From Anaeromassilibacillus senegalensis (GTDB lineage: Bacteria > Bacillota > Clostridia > Oscillospirales > Acutalibacteraceae), in NCBI RefSeq assembly GCF_021531715.1, contig NZ_JAFBIT010000001.1:930001-994000 (forward strand): a stretch of 64,000 nucleotides of DNA, read 5' to 3'. A model generated the notes under the pieces. That model did no database searches. It was not told the origin of the DNA and worked only from the letters and a program-made list of their open reading frames with translations. Of the stretch, positions 15,547-23,439 are shown one piece after another; the stretch's first letter is position 1, and each line of letters opens with the position of its first letter. The translations under genes were made by a program, and so were the position numbers.

Positions 15547-16872
15547 TCAGAGATGGGTACGCAATCCCTTCGGATATTTATTCTTCAGAACGCCGCCGGA
15601 GGCCTTGCCAAAACCGGTCACGATGTTGTCCACAGCGACCGCCGTATAGCCGCGCATCCCGTCTGCTGGGATTTCCTCACCGCGCAGAAATACCGGCAGC
15701 GCCGGATCGTCGTGCGAAAGCGTCAGCACGCTCCGGCAGTTCTCCACGCGGCTCGCCATAAAGACGCCGTGCGCGGGCTCAATGCGGTTCTTTCTGAGCG
15801 TGCCGAATTCCACGCCCGCGCGCAGAACGCCGAGACCGCTCAGGTCGGGTAACTCATCCGGCAGCAGCAGAATGCGGTCTTTGATACACGCAAAGCGTCC
15901 CGGTGCGTCCCGGAACAGCTCTTCATAGAGCGCTCGCGCAGATTTCTCCGTCTGCTTATCGGGCTGAGCCGCATACGGCACGGCTGCGGAAGTATTCGGC
16001 GCCATGCGGCGAAAGCGCGCCGCGAAATGTCCCTCACCGCCGTCCATCGGAAAGATACGCACGGCGTCCACCCCATACGCAGGACGGCCGAACGTGATCT
16101 GCGGCTTCTCGAGCACAAACTCCGGATTCTGCCGCAAGAATGCGCGGGCAACGCCTTCATTTTCTTCCTCGGAAAACGTGCAGGTCGAATAGACGAGCAC
16201 GCCGCCCTCGCGCACGCAGCGCGCGGCGGAGGCCAAAATCGCCGTCTGGCGCGCGGCGCAGGATGTCACATGCTCTGGGCTCCATTCAGAGACTGCCATG
16301 GGATCGCGCCGGAACATGCCCTCGCCGGAGCACGGCGCATCGACAAGCACCTTGTCAAAATATCCCCCGAGCTTCTCCGCGAGCACTTCCGGATAGACCG
16401 ACGACACAACGGCATTTCGCACGCCCATGCGCTCAAGGTTGGAAGCAAGGATTGACGCGCGGCTGCGCACGACCTCGTTTGACCAGAGCAGGCCACGGTC
16501 GCCGGTCAGCGCCGCGATCTGCGTCGACTTGCCGCCGGGCGCGGCACAGAGGTCGAGCACTGTATCTCCCGGCTCCGGCGCGAGCAGCGTGACGGCCGAA
16601 GACGCCGAGGGCTCCTGCGAATAGAACGCTCCCGCGTGGTAAAGCGGAAGCGACGCCATCTTGATGTCCTCCGGCGCATAGTACGAGAGCGGTGAAAAAG
16701 GCGTCTGGATGAGCGGGAACGGCAGCGACGCTGCAAGCGTTTTTTCATCGCATTTCAGCGTGTTCAGGCGCACGCCGCGCTTGTGCGGCTGCTCGTAGGA
16801 CGATCGAAACGCGGGATATTCCGCCCCGAGCATCTCCTGCATTCGTTTTTCAAAAGCTGCGGGCAGCTCCAT
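15547..16872 (-). CDS. RsmF/NOL1-NOP2-sun family RNA (cytosine-C5) methyltransferase
   Basis: 441-aa RNA m5C methyltransferase. The N-terminal RNA-binding part (1-90) is followed by the SAM domain: VLDLCAAPGGKSTQIAAL (motif I, about 106-123), DAPCSGEGMFRRDP (motif IV Cys) and YSTCTFSEEENEG (motif VI catalytic Cys). The C-terminal third resembles the RsmF-type extension (PUA-like) with LSGLGVLRAGVEFGTL. Family members methylate cytosines of 16S rRNA; which one is not readable here. It is divergent from the Asn/Ser-rich microprotein gene. Confidence 0.9.
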   Translation of the reverse strand: MELPAAFEKRMQEMLGAEYPAFRSSYEQPHKRGVRLNTLKCDEKTLAASLPFPLIQTPFSPLSYYAPEDIKMASLPLYHAGAFYSQEPSASSAVTLLAPEPGDTVLDLCAAPGGKSTQIAALTGDRGLLWSNEVVRSRASILASNLERMGVRNAVVSSVYPEVLAEKLGGYFDKVLVDAPCSGEGMFRRDPMAVSEWSPEHVTSCAARQTAILASAARCVREGGVLVYSTCTFSEEENEGVARAFLRQNPEFVLEKPQITFGRPAYGVDAVRIFPMDGGEGHFAARFRRMAPNTSAAVPYAAQPDKQTEKSARALYEELFRDAPGRFACIKDRILLLPDELPDLSGLGVLRAGVEFGTLRKNRIEPAHGVFMASRVENCRSVLTLSHDDPALPVFLRGEEIPADGMRGYTAVAVDNIVTGFGKASGGVLKNKYPKGLRTHL

Positions 16873-16910
16873 ATCTGTACCAATCCTTTCTCACGTTTCG
16901 AATCTGCCGC

Positions 16911-16940
16911 GCATAAACAGGCGGCAGAGCGGCCATACTA
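16911..16940 (+). promoter_or_regulatory. Sigma-G-type forespore promoter of the Asn/Ser-rich microprotein
   Basis: GCATA (16911-16915) - 18 bp - CATACTA (16934-16940). This fits the B. subtilis sigma-G consensus (GHATR - 18 - CATWHTA, from memory) at every specified base, including the spacing. The predicted start near 16947 gives a leader of about 16 nt that carries GGAAGGGGTG. No sigma-A promoter is seen in this gap. Confidence 0.6.
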
Positions 16941-16962
16941 CCTTTCGGAAGGGGTGATCTTC

Positions 16963-17130
16963 ATGAACAATAACAATTACAATTCCAAAAACCAGAATTC
17001 CGGCAGCAACTCTAAAAACTCTTCCAATCAGAGTTCCAACCAGAATTCCAACAGCCAGAACGGCTCTAACCGCGCAAAGAGCAACGCGGAGAACAAGTCC
17101 GGCTACGGCAGCCAGCAGAACTGCCGGTAA
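16963..17130 (+). CDS. Asn/Ser/Gln-rich microprotein, probably spore-associated
   Basis: 55-aa low-complexity protein beginning MNNNNYNSKNQNSG and ending GYGSQQNCR. I count about 18 Asn, 14 Ser and 6 Gln (roughly 70 percent of residues). There are six Lys/Arg, one Glu and no Leu, Ile, Val, Phe, Trp, Pro, Thr, Asp or His. It has no signal peptide or membrane segment and should be disordered and basic. A good ribosome-binding site (GGAAGGGGTG) and a terminator support a real gene. The sigma-G-like promoter and the composition recall gamma-type small acid-soluble spore proteins, but I see no SASP sequence motif. It is not recognised as a named family. Confidence 0.75.
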   Translation: MNNNNYNSKNQNSGSNSKNSSNQSSNQNSNSQNGSNRAKSNAENKSGYGSQQNCR

Positions 17131-17139
17131 GCATAACCC

Positions 17140-17180
17140 GGAAAAGCAGGCGGCTTAACGGCCGTCTGCTTTTCCTTTTT
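17140..17180 (+). terminator. Terminator of the microprotein gene, overlapping the 3' end of yitT
   Basis: Stem GGAAAAGCAGGCGGC / GCCGTCTGCTTTTCC, loop TTAACG, then TTTTT on the plus strand. The loop contains the yitT stop codon in reverse, and one arm encodes the last yitT residues (GKADGR). Confidence 0.85.
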
Positions 17181-18132
17181 CCGTATTTTCTTCCGTCGTC
17201 CCGCCGGATCTGCCCTTGCGCAAGGACTGCATGATCTCGCTGAGCGTCCGGTCATCCGAACGCACCGGCTTGAAGCCCTCACCGGCAATCTCGCCCGCAT
17301 CGCCGACGATCACAAACGCGTCGGGATCCGTTTCGCGAATGATCTCGCTGATGCGGAATACCTCGAAGCGGCGCACCGCGCAGAATAGCATCTCGCCCTC
17401 CTGCTTCAGATAACCGCCGCGCGATTTGAGAAACGTGACACCACGGTCAAGCTCCGTCAGGATGCGCTGTGCAATCTCCTCGTTCTTCTGCGAGATGATG
17501 AAGAACATCTTGCCGTTGCCGACGTCCGTACCGTAGAGGATCGCGTCGATGATCTGTGTCGACACAAAAATGACGATGCAGGCGTAAACGGCGCTCTCAA
17601 TGCTCTGGAACACGAACGCCGAAGCCACGACGATGCAACCGTCCAACGCCAGCATCAGCTTGCCCATCGAAAGATGGCGCAGGCGGTGATTCAGCAGCCG
17701 GGCAATCATATCGGTGCCGCCGGTTGTCGCGCCGCGCATAAAGACGAGCGAAAGACCGACGCCCTCGCACACACCGGCGATCAGCGTGATAATCAGCGGA
17801 TCGCCGTGATATTCCGGCATAAACAGCGCCACCACGTCGATCGCGATGGAGTTCAGCAAAATAGCCAGCGACGTCTTTGCGACGAGCTTATAGCCGATCT
17901 CCACGATCGCCCAGATGACAATCGGAATGTTGATGAGCAAAATCACCGTGCCGATCGGCGTGCCGAACAGATAATTCAGCATCGTTGCAATACCGGTCAC
18001 ACCGCCGGGCGCGATATTGTTCGGCGCGGTAAAGCCGTTGACGCCGACCGCGTAAATGATCGAGCCCGCCACCATGAAAAGGACATCGAGCACAAAGCCT
18101 CTGACCTTCTGCATCCATTTATTCTCATTCAT
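17155..18132 (-). CDS. YitT family membrane protein (DUF161 + DUF2179)
   Basis: 325-aa protein. Five or six hydrophobic segments fill residues about 12-190 (for example FVLDVLFMVAGSIIYAVGV and GTVILLINIPIVIWAIVEI), followed by a soluble C-terminal DUF2179 domain (about 225-300: RGVTFLKSRGGYLKQEGEML). YitT-family proteins are abundant in spore formers, and their transport role is unclear. The ATG at 18132 overlaps the mrnC stop (ATGAATGA), so it is translated as part of the obg-mrnC-yitT unit. Its last codons are inside a terminator belonging to the convergent microprotein gene. Confidence 0.9.
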   Translation of the reverse strand: MNENKWMQKVRGFVLDVLFMVAGSIIYAVGVNGFTAPNNIAPGGVTGIATMLNYLFGTPIGTVILLINIPIVIWAIVEIGYKLVAKTSLAILLNSIAIDVVALFMPEYHGDPLIITLIAGVCEGVGLSLVFMRGATTGGTDMIARLLNHRLRHLSMGKLMLALDGCIVVASAFVFQSIESAVYACIVIFVSTQIIDAILYGTDVGNGKMFFIISQKNEEIAQRILTELDRGVTFLKSRGGYLKQEGEMLFCAVRRFEVFRISEIIRETDPDAFVIVGDAGEIAGEGFKPVRSDDRTLSEIMQSLRKGRSGGTTEENTEKGKADGR

Positions 18133-18547
18133 GATCAAAGCCTCCCGTTTCTAGCGAATCGATGATTTTTGAAAAGAAAAAACGCAGTCTGTCCAGCCGG
18201 CCGGAAAGGTACAGGTAGCCGAAAACACATTCAAACGCCGTAGCGCCGTGGTAATCAGCGACGCTGGAATTCTTCGGCACATGCGACACATGCGCATTGC
18301 GCCCGCGCAGGCAGATTTCCTGTTCCTCCTGCGTGAACAGCGGCTGCAGAAGCTCTGCGAGCGCTTTGGCCTGAAATTCACACCGAACGAGCTCCACCGC
18401 ACGGCTGTGCAGCTTTTTGACCGGGCAATTTCCCTTGGAGACGATATACTCCCGCACAAAAAGCTCGTACACGCCGTCGCCGATATACGCGAGCGTCAGC
18501 GGGCTGAGCTGCCGGGCGTCCGTCTGTTGATTCAGAAAATTCTCCAA
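18125..18547 (-). CDS. mrnC: Mini-ribonuclease III
   Basis: 140-aa stand-alone RNase III catalytic domain without a dsRNA-binding domain. The domain begins LSPLTLAYIGDGVYELFVRE, with the catalytic Asp in IGDGVYE. The second acidic patch lies in YHGATAFECVFGYLYLSG, which carries the catalytic Glu. In Bacillus, Mini-III matures 23S rRNA 3' and 5' ends. It lies 12 bp after obg and overlaps yitT by 8 bp. Confidence 0.93.
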   Translation of the reverse strand: MENFLNQQTDARQLSPLTLAYIGDGVYELFVREYIVSKGNCPVKKLHSRAVELVRCEFQAKALAELLQPLFTQEEQEICLRGRNAHVSHVPKNSSVADYHGATAFECVFGYLYLSGRLDRLRFFFSKIIDSLETGGFDHE

Positions 18548-18559
18548 ACGCGCACCCTC

Positions 18560-19831
18560 TTAATCCACAAAATCGAATTCCAGATCGTACATGCTGACGG
18601 TATCGCCCTCATGGATGCCCGCCTCGCGCAAGGCGTCGATGACGCCCGTATTGATCAGCACGCGCTGGAAATACTGGAGCGATTCGTAATCGTCAAAATT
18701 CACGGTTGAGATCAGCTTTAAGAGCCATTCACCCTCGACGAAGTATACGCCATCCTCCACGCGGATGTCAACGTGCGCCTGTGTGAATTCCTCCGCTGGT
18801 TTCACCGGCTCAGGCTCCGCCTCGAACCGCGCGACCGGCGGCAGCGCGGAGAGCATCTCCGTGACCTTGTTGAGCAGCGGGTCAACGCCGTAGCGGATCG
18901 CCGCCATGATCGGGAAAAACGCATAGCCCTGTTCTTCGACAAACTTGCGGAAATCCTCCACCTGCTCGTCGCTCGTCAGGTCGCATTTATTGCCCGCCAC
19001 CACCATCGGCCGCTCGGCAAGCTCGGGATTGAACTTCCGAAGCTCCTCGTTGATGATGCGGAAATCCTCCTTCGGGTCGCGCCCCTCACTTCCGGAGACG
19101 TCTACGATATGGATCAGCATCCGGCAGCGCTCCACATGGCGCAGGAACTGATGGCCGAGACCAACGCCCTGCCATGCGCCCTCGATCAGGCCGGGGATGT
19201 CCGCCATGACGAACGAGGTACCCGCCTGCATCCGCACGACACCGAGCACGGGCGTGATCGTCGTAAAGTGATAATTTGCGATGTTCGGCTTCGCTTCGCT
19301 CACGACGGAAACAAGCGTCGACTTGCCGACATTCGGATAGCCGACGAGGCCAACGTCCGCGAGGAGCTTGAGCTCAAGCTGCAGCTCAAACGCTTCGCCG
19401 GGCGTGCCGGGCTTCGCAAAGCGCGGCGTCTGACGTGTCGGCGTAGCGAAATGCGTGTTGCCCCAACCGCCGCGGCCGCCCTTTGCAATCACAACGTCCT
19501 CATCCGAAGACATATCCGCCATGATGCGACCGGTCTCTGCATTGCGGATGATCGTGCCGCGCGGCACCAGAATGATGAGCGGCGGCGCGCTCTTGCCGGA
19601 GCAGCGCTTACCGCGGCCGTTCTCACCGCGCTCCGCGGTGTATTTGCGCTTGTAGCGGAAATCGGCAAGCGTGGAGAGATTGGTATCCACGCGGAACACA
19701 ATATCGCCGCCCCGGCCGCCGTCGCCGCCGTCCGGACCGCCGGACGCTACATATTTTTCGCGGTGGAACGCCACGGCGCCGTCGCCGCCGTCCCCCGCCT
19801 TTACCTTGATTTTAGCAATATCGATAAACAT
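18560..19831 (-). CDS. obg: GTPase Obg (CgtA), 50S assembly factor
   Basis: 423-aa Obg GTPase. The glycine-rich Obg fold is at the N-terminus (MFIDIAKIKVKAGDGGDGAV, through about 158). The G domain contains GYPNVGKST (G1), TTITPVLG (switch I), DIPGLIEGA (G3) and NKCD (G4). The C-terminal OCT domain ends YDLEFDFVD. It acts in late 50S assembly and links GTP/ppGpp status to growth and sporulation in Bacillus. The start at 19831 is set by the canonical N-terminus; longer in-frame starts would read through the rpmA terminator. It follows rpmA, as in many Firmicutes, but a terminator separates them here. Downstream genes are mrnC and yitT. Confidence 0.95.
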   Translation of the reverse strand: MFIDIAKIKVKAGDGGDGAVAFHREKYVASGGPDGGDGGRGGDIVFRVDTNLSTLADFRYKRKYTAERGENGRGKRCSGKSAPPLIILVPRGTIIRNAETGRIMADMSSDEDVVIAKGGRGGWGNTHFATPTRQTPRFAKPGTPGEAFELQLELKLLADVGLVGYPNVGKSTLVSVVSEAKPNIANYHFTTITPVLGVVRMQAGTSFVMADIPGLIEGAWQGVGLGHQFLRHVERCRMLIHIVDVSGSEGRDPKEDFRIINEELRKFNPELAERPMVVAGNKCDLTSDEQVEDFRKFVEEQGYAFFPIMAAIRYGVDPLLNKVTEMLSALPPVARFEAEPEPVKPAEEFTQAHVDIRVEDGVYFVEGEWLLKLISTVNFDDYESLQYFQRVLINTGVIDALREAGIHEGDTVSMYDLEFDFVD

Positions 19832-19870
19832 AAACCGTATACCTTCCTTTTCTGGAGCATTGCATGCGGT

Positions 19871-19908
19871 GAAAGAAAAAGGGCCTCTCCGCAAACCCGA
19901 AGAAGCCC
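19871..19908 (-). terminator. Terminator of the rplU-prp-rpmA operon
   Basis: Minus-strand stem GGGCTTCTTCG / CGGAGAGGCCC (11 bp with wobbles), loop GGTTTG, then TTTTTCTTTC. It separates the ribosomal protein operon from obg; no promoter for obg was recognised in the remaining 40 bp. Confidence 0.8.
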
Positions 19909-19963
19909 GTTTTTCATCGAAGTATTCGGGGCAACAGGAACAGTATGCCCCCAAGGTTCAGAA

Positions 19964-20248
19964 TTACTGCTCGATCGAGTAAACGCTGACCTTCTTGCGG
20001 TCACGGCCCATACGCTCGAAACGAACCTGACCGTCGATGAGCGCGAACAGAGAATCGTCGGAGCCTCTGCCTACGTTCTCACCCGGATGGATGTGCGTGC
20101 CGCGCTGCTTGACAAGGATGTTGCCAGCGAGGACATGCTGACCGTCTGCACGCTTGACGCCGAGTCTCTTGGATTCGGAATCACGGCCGTTCTTGGTGGA
20201 ACCCATACCTTTTTTATGAGCAAACAGCTGAATGTTGATCTTAAGCAT
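19964..20248 (-). CDS. rpmA: 50S ribosomal protein L27 (precursor with cleavable N-terminus)
   Basis: 94-aa L27. The N-terminal extension [10 protein letters not shown] precedes the mature start [16 protein letters not shown]. This extension is the Firmicutes-specific leader that the protease Prp removes. Mature L27 reaches the peptidyl transferase centre. Prp is encoded 27 bp upstream and L21 before that, so substrate and protease are co-expressed. Confidence 0.97.
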   Translation of the reverse strand: MLKINIQLFAHKKGMGSTKNGRDSESKRLGVKRADGQHVLAGNILVKQRGTHIHPGENVGRGSDDSLFALIDGQVRFERMGRDRKKVSVYSIEQ

Positions 20249-20275
20249 TGTCGTAGTCTTCCTTTCGTTTTGATG

Positions 20276-20599
20276 TCAGACTTCTGTGTAGCGCACACGG
20301 AGATGACCGGCATACTGCTCTTCCAAACCGAGAAGATGCAGCTTGAAGCCTGCAAACAGGCTTTGGCACGGACGCGCGTCCGCTTCAGAAACCCTGAACA
20401 GCATCTCGCCCTCATCCACACGGAGAGAAACCGGCGTGATGTGCAGAATCTCCAGCACGGTATTCGCCGTCATATACGCCGCAGAAGAAACCGCCGCACA
20501 GAGAATATCGCTGCCTTCCTCCGCAAGATCGGAATGACCGACAACGGAGAAGCCGAGCAAAAGCCCTTCGGCGTTTGCGAAAATTTGTGCGCGAATCAT
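20276..20599 (-). CDS. prp: Ribosomal-processing cysteine protease Prp
   Basis: 107-aa Prp protease. The catalytic pair His22 (VVGHSDLAEEGSD) and Cys34 (DILCAAVSSAA) is in place with the usual spacing of 12. It cleaves the N-terminal extension of L27. It lies between rplU and rpmA, the standard Firmicutes order, five bp after the L21 stop. Confidence 0.95.
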   Translation of the reverse strand: MIRAQIFANAEGLLLGFSVVGHSDLAEEGSDILCAAVSSAAYMTANTVLEILHITPVSLRVDEGEMLFRVSEADARPCQSLFAGFKLHLLGLEEQYAGHLRVRYTEV

Positions 20600-20604
20600 T
20601 CAAA

Positions 20605-20913
20605 TCAGCCCTGAACGGCTTCGATCTGAATCTTGGTGTAGGGCTGTCTGTGGCCCATCTTGCGCTTCTCGCCCTTCTTTGCCTTGTAGGTGAGAATCGT
20701 GACCTTCTTTGCCTTGCCGTTCTTCAGAACCTTGCCTGTAACGGAAGCGCCCTCGACATACGGTGTGCCGATCTTGGTGCCGTTCTCATCGCTGAGCGCG
20801 ACAACCGGGAACTGAACTGTCTCGTCTTCATTGGCCGCAAGCTTCTCGACGTAGATAACATCGCCGTACTGAACCTTGTACTGCTTACCGCCTGTTTCAA
20901 TAACTGCAAACAT
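20605..20913 (-). CDS. rplU: 50S ribosomal protein L21
   Basis: 102-aa L21, beginning [20 protein letters not shown] and ending [16 protein letters not shown]. It is a 23S rRNA-binding primary assembly protein. It is the first gene of rplU-prp-rpmA, preceded by a structured leader of about 80 nt and a strong promoter. Confidence 0.97.
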   Translation of the reverse strand: MFAVIETGGKQYKVQYGDVIYVEKLAANEDETVQFPVVALSDENGTKIGTPYVEGASVTGKVLKNGKAKKVTILTYKAKKGEKRKMGHRQPYTKIQIEAVQG

Positions 20914-20995
20914 GTTTTCTGCCTGCCTTTTCTTTAGACTCGCTATCGTCGGGCGAACCGTTCACACGGCTGCTTTGGAACCCACAATAAGCGGC
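20914..20995 (-). promoter_or_regulatory. Candidate L21 leader RNA
   Basis: The transcript from the promoter at 21002-21030 carries about 80 nt before rplU. It contains two adjacent hairpins: CCGT-GTGA-ACGG (20958-20969, GNRA-type loop) and TCGC-CCGACGATA-GCGA (20940-20956). An autoregulatory L21 leader is known upstream of rplU in Firmicutes; the identification here rests on position and folding only. Confidence 0.55.
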
Positions 20996-21001
20996 TTTAC
21001 C

Positions 21002-21030
21002 ATAATACCATACACATTCCGGGAAGTCAA
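21002..21030 (-). promoter_or_regulatory. Promoter of rplU-prp-rpmA
   Basis: TTGACT (21025-21030) - 17 bp - TATTAT (21002-21007) on the minus strand. Confidence 0.82.
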
Positions 21031-21036
21031 GCGATT

Positions 21037-21240
21037 TTACTCGGTTTTCGTTGTTTTTTCTCCGGTATACAGCACCGAAAGCTGCCCGTCCTTTTCGATC
21101 GCTTGGAGCACCCGCCTGCGATCTGAAATGCGCAGCAAAACAGACAGTAGCAGATTGAGCGTCGTCAGAACCGAGAGGAGAATCCACCCGCCAAGTTTCT
21201 TCTTTTTGTGCGTGTCTGCACGGCCTCTGCCCTTACTCAT
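21037..21240 (-). CDS. Small single-pass membrane protein after pyrI (unknown function)
   Basis: 67-aa protein starting [20 protein letters not shown] basic N-terminal tail is followed by one hydrophobic helix (WILLSVLTTLNLLLSVLLRI, about 19-38) and a charged C-terminal tail ending TGEKTTKTE. The positive-inside rule predicts a cytoplasmic N-terminus. Its ATG overlaps the pyrI stop by 8 bp (ATGAGTAA), so it is the third gene of pyrB-pyrI-X and is translationally coupled. The family is not recognised. The stop lies 7 bp beyond the -35 box of the rplU promoter. Confidence 0.65.
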   Translation of the reverse strand: MSKGRGRADTHKKKKLGGWILLSVLTTLNLLLSVLLRISDRRRVLQAIEKDGQLSVLYTGEKTTKTE

Positions 21241-21661
21241 GGTGCTTATATTCCTGCTCGCAGTAGAGGCAGCGGTAGCGGTGCGCCTTTTCATCGCAGA
21301 GCACAAAGACCTGATCGACGCCCTCCTCGGAGCTTGTGATGCAGCGCGGATTCTTGCAGCGGATCACATTCTTGAGACGCTTGGGCAGCACGATATTTTC
21401 TTTCTTCACGAGCACGCCGTCGCGGATGGTGCAGACCGTGATGTTGTTGTCGATAAAGCCGAGCACGTCGAAATTGATGTCGAGATCGCCCTCGATCTTG
21501 ATGATGTCCTTTTTCCCCATCTTGCTACTGCGCGCGTTTTTGATGATAGCGACACAGCAATCGAGCTTGCCAAGTTCGAGCAGCTCGTAGATGCGCATAC
21601 CCTTGCCCGCCTGAATGTGGTCGATGACGATACCGTTCTGGATACTGTCGATATTCAGCAT
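21233..21661 (-). CDS. pyrI: Aspartate carbamoyltransferase regulatory subunit
   Basis: 142-aa PyrI. The allosteric domain starts [21 protein letters not shown]. The C-terminal zinc domain has four Cys: CKNPRC and CLYCEQEY. It confers nucleotide feedback control (CTP/ATP) on the ATCase catalytic trimers. It overlaps pyrB by 7 bp, which fits one-to-one production. Confidence 0.96.
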   Translation of the reverse strand: MLNIDSIQNGIVIDHIQAGKGMRIYELLELGKLDCCVAIIKNARSSKMGKKDIIKIEGDLDINFDVLGFIDNNITVCTIRDGVLVKKENIVLPKRLKNVIRCKNPRCITSSEEGVDQVFVLCDEKAHRYRCLYCEQEYKHHE

Positions 21662-22611
21662 GATGTTTCCTCCTCGTAAAGTCCGGGTTCAACGCCGAGC
21701 AGCATCAGAATCAGCGCCATGCGGACAAACACGCCGTTCTGCGCCTGAACGAAATACTTGGCGCGCGGATCATTATCCACCTCGACCGCGATCTCGTTGA
21801 CGCGCGGCAGCGGATGCAGAACAATCAGATCTTCGGGCGCGAGCTTCATCTTCTCGCCGTCAAGAATGTAGCTGTCTTTCAGACGAATGTAATCCTCTTC
21901 ATTGAAGAAGCGCTCACGCTGAACGCGCGTCATATAGAGCACGTCCAGCTCCGGCAGAACCTCATCCATGGTGCGCACCTCTTTGTATGCGCAGCCGGAG
22001 GGCTTCACAACCTCGTCGATGATATAGCTGGGCACATGCAGCTCCTCCGGTGAGATGAACACGAAGCGGATGTTCTCACAGCGGACGAGCGACTTGATCA
22101 GTGAGTGCACCGTTCTGCCAAACTTGAGGTCACCGCACAAACCGATGGTCAGGTTGTTCAAGCGCTTTTTCTCGCGCCGGATCGTCAGCAGGTCGGTCAG
22201 CGTCTGCGTCGGGTGCTGGTGTCCGCCGTCACCGGCGTTGATAACCGGAATTCCCGCGTACTGCGCGGCGATGCGCGGCGCACCCTCCTTGTTGTGGCGC
22301 ATCGCGGCAATATCGGCGTAGCAGGAGATCATGCGGATCGTATCCGCCACACTCTCTCCCTTCGAAGCCGAGCTGCTGGCGGCGCTCGAGAAGCCGAGCA
22401 CCTTGCCGCCGAGACGCATCATTGCAGATTCAAAGCTCAGTCGCGTACGCGTGCTGGGCTCATAAAACAGCGTGGCAAGAATTTTGCCGTCGCATTTGTG
22501 CGCGAATGCCTCACGGTCATCGGCAATGCTTTCGGCAAGGTCAAGCAGACGCCGCGTTTCCTCCATAGAGAGATCCAGCGGGTCTACCAAATGTCTGAGT
22601 CGATTGCTCAC
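21655..22611 (-). CDS. pyrB: Aspartate carbamoyltransferase catalytic subunit
   Basis: 318-aa ATCase: carbamoyl phosphate + aspartate -> carbamoyl aspartate, the committed pyrimidine step. Signatures are [15 protein letters not shown] (carbamoyl phosphate site), [14 protein letters not shown] (80s loop), [13 protein letters not shown], the 240s loop TRVQRERF and [10 protein letters not shown]. The start codon is GTG, about 12 nt after AAAGGA. A terminator for yebC lies just upstream. No pyr attenuator or PyrR-type leader and no separate promoter were found in the 30 bp available. Confidence 0.96.
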   Translation of the reverse strand: MSNRLRHLVDPLDLSMEETRRLLDLAESIADDREAFAHKCDGKILATLFYEPSTRTRLSFESAMMRLGGKVLGFSSAASSSASKGESVADTIRMISCYADIAAMRHNKEGAPRIAAQYAGIPVINAGDGGHQHPTQTLTDLLTIRREKKRLNNLTIGLCGDLKFGRTVHSLIKSLVRCENIRFVFISPEELHVPSYIIDEVVKPSGCAYKEVRTMDEVLPELDVLYMTRVQRERFFNEEDYIRLKDSYILDGEKMKLAPEDLIVLHPLPRVNEIAVEVDNDPRAKYFVQAQNGVFVRMALILMLLGVEPGLYEEETSC

Positions 22612-22637
22612 AATATTCAGCCGTCCTTTCTTTTCCG

Positions 22638-22676
22638 CAAAAAAGCCTCCCCGGACAGCGTCCGGAGAGGTTTTTC
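22638..22676 (-). terminator. Terminator of yebC
   Basis: Minus-strand stem CCTCTCCGGAC / GTCCGGGGAGG followed by CTTTTTTG. It stands between yebC and pyrB. Confidence 0.85.
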
Positions 22677-22677
22677 A

Positions 22678-23424
22678 TCAGTCTTCGTCTTCTTCCTCGG
22701 GCGCGTTCCAGTTATGCCAGACCTGCTGGACATCGTCGTTATCCTCGAGTGCGTCGATCAGCTTCTGCATCTTCAGAATCTGGTCGGGATCGGTCAGATC
22801 GGTATACGTATCCGGAACCATCTCAATCTCCGCAGATACGAAGGTATAGCCCTTGGCCTCCAGATCGTCGCGGACGCCGCTGAAATCGGACGGCTCCGTG
22901 TTGATCTCAAACACATCCTCATCCGCCTGGAAATCGGATGCGCCTGCCTCCAGCGCGTCACTCATGACGGTATCCTCGTCCAGACCCTCGCGCTCAATCA
23001 CGATCACGCCCTTTTCCTGGAACATGAACGACACGCAGCCCGTGGTGCCGAGGTTGCCGCCGAACTTATCAAAGTAATGGCGCACGTCGCCTGCGGTGCG
23101 GTTGCGGTTATCGGTCAGCGTCTCCACGATTACGGCGACGCCTGCCGGGCCGTAACCCTCATACGTCATGCTCTCGTAATTGTTCGAGTTGCCCTCGCCC
23201 GCCGCCTTCTTGATGATGCGCTCGATATTGTCGTTCGGAACGTTATTGGCCTTCGCCTTTGCGATTACGTCCTTGAGCTTAGAGTTGGCTGCCGGGTCAG
23301 CGCTGCCGCCCTCTTTAACGGCAACGGCGAGCTCACGGCCGATCTTTGTGAAGATCTTCGCTCTCGCGCCGTCTGTTTTTTCCTTTTTTCTCTTGATATT
23401 ATTCCACTTGGAATGTCCTGACAT
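22678..23424 (-). CDS. yebC: YebC/PmpR/TACO1 family protein
   Basis: 248-aa YebC-family protein beginning [19 protein letters not shown], with the family blocks [19 protein letters not shown] and [11 protein letters not shown]. The C-terminus is acidic (PEEEDED). Members were annotated as transcriptional regulators; recent work links some to relief of ribosome stalling at proline stretches, like mitochondrial TACO1. It has its own promoter and terminator, so it is monocistronic. Confidence 0.95.
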   Translation of the reverse strand: MSGHSKWNNIKRKKEKTDGARAKIFTKIGRELAVAVKEGGSADPAANSKLKDVIAKAKANNVPNDNIERIIKKAAGEGNSNNYESMTYEGYGPAGVAVIVETLTDNRNRTAGDVRHYFDKFGGNLGTTGCVSFMFQEKGVIVIEREGLDEDTVMSDALEAGASDFQADEDVFEINTEPSDFSGVRDDLEAKGYTFVSAEIEMVPDTYTDLTDPDQILKMQKLIDALEDNDDVQQVWHNWNAPEEEDED

Positions 23425-23439
23425 GAAGATAACCTGCCT

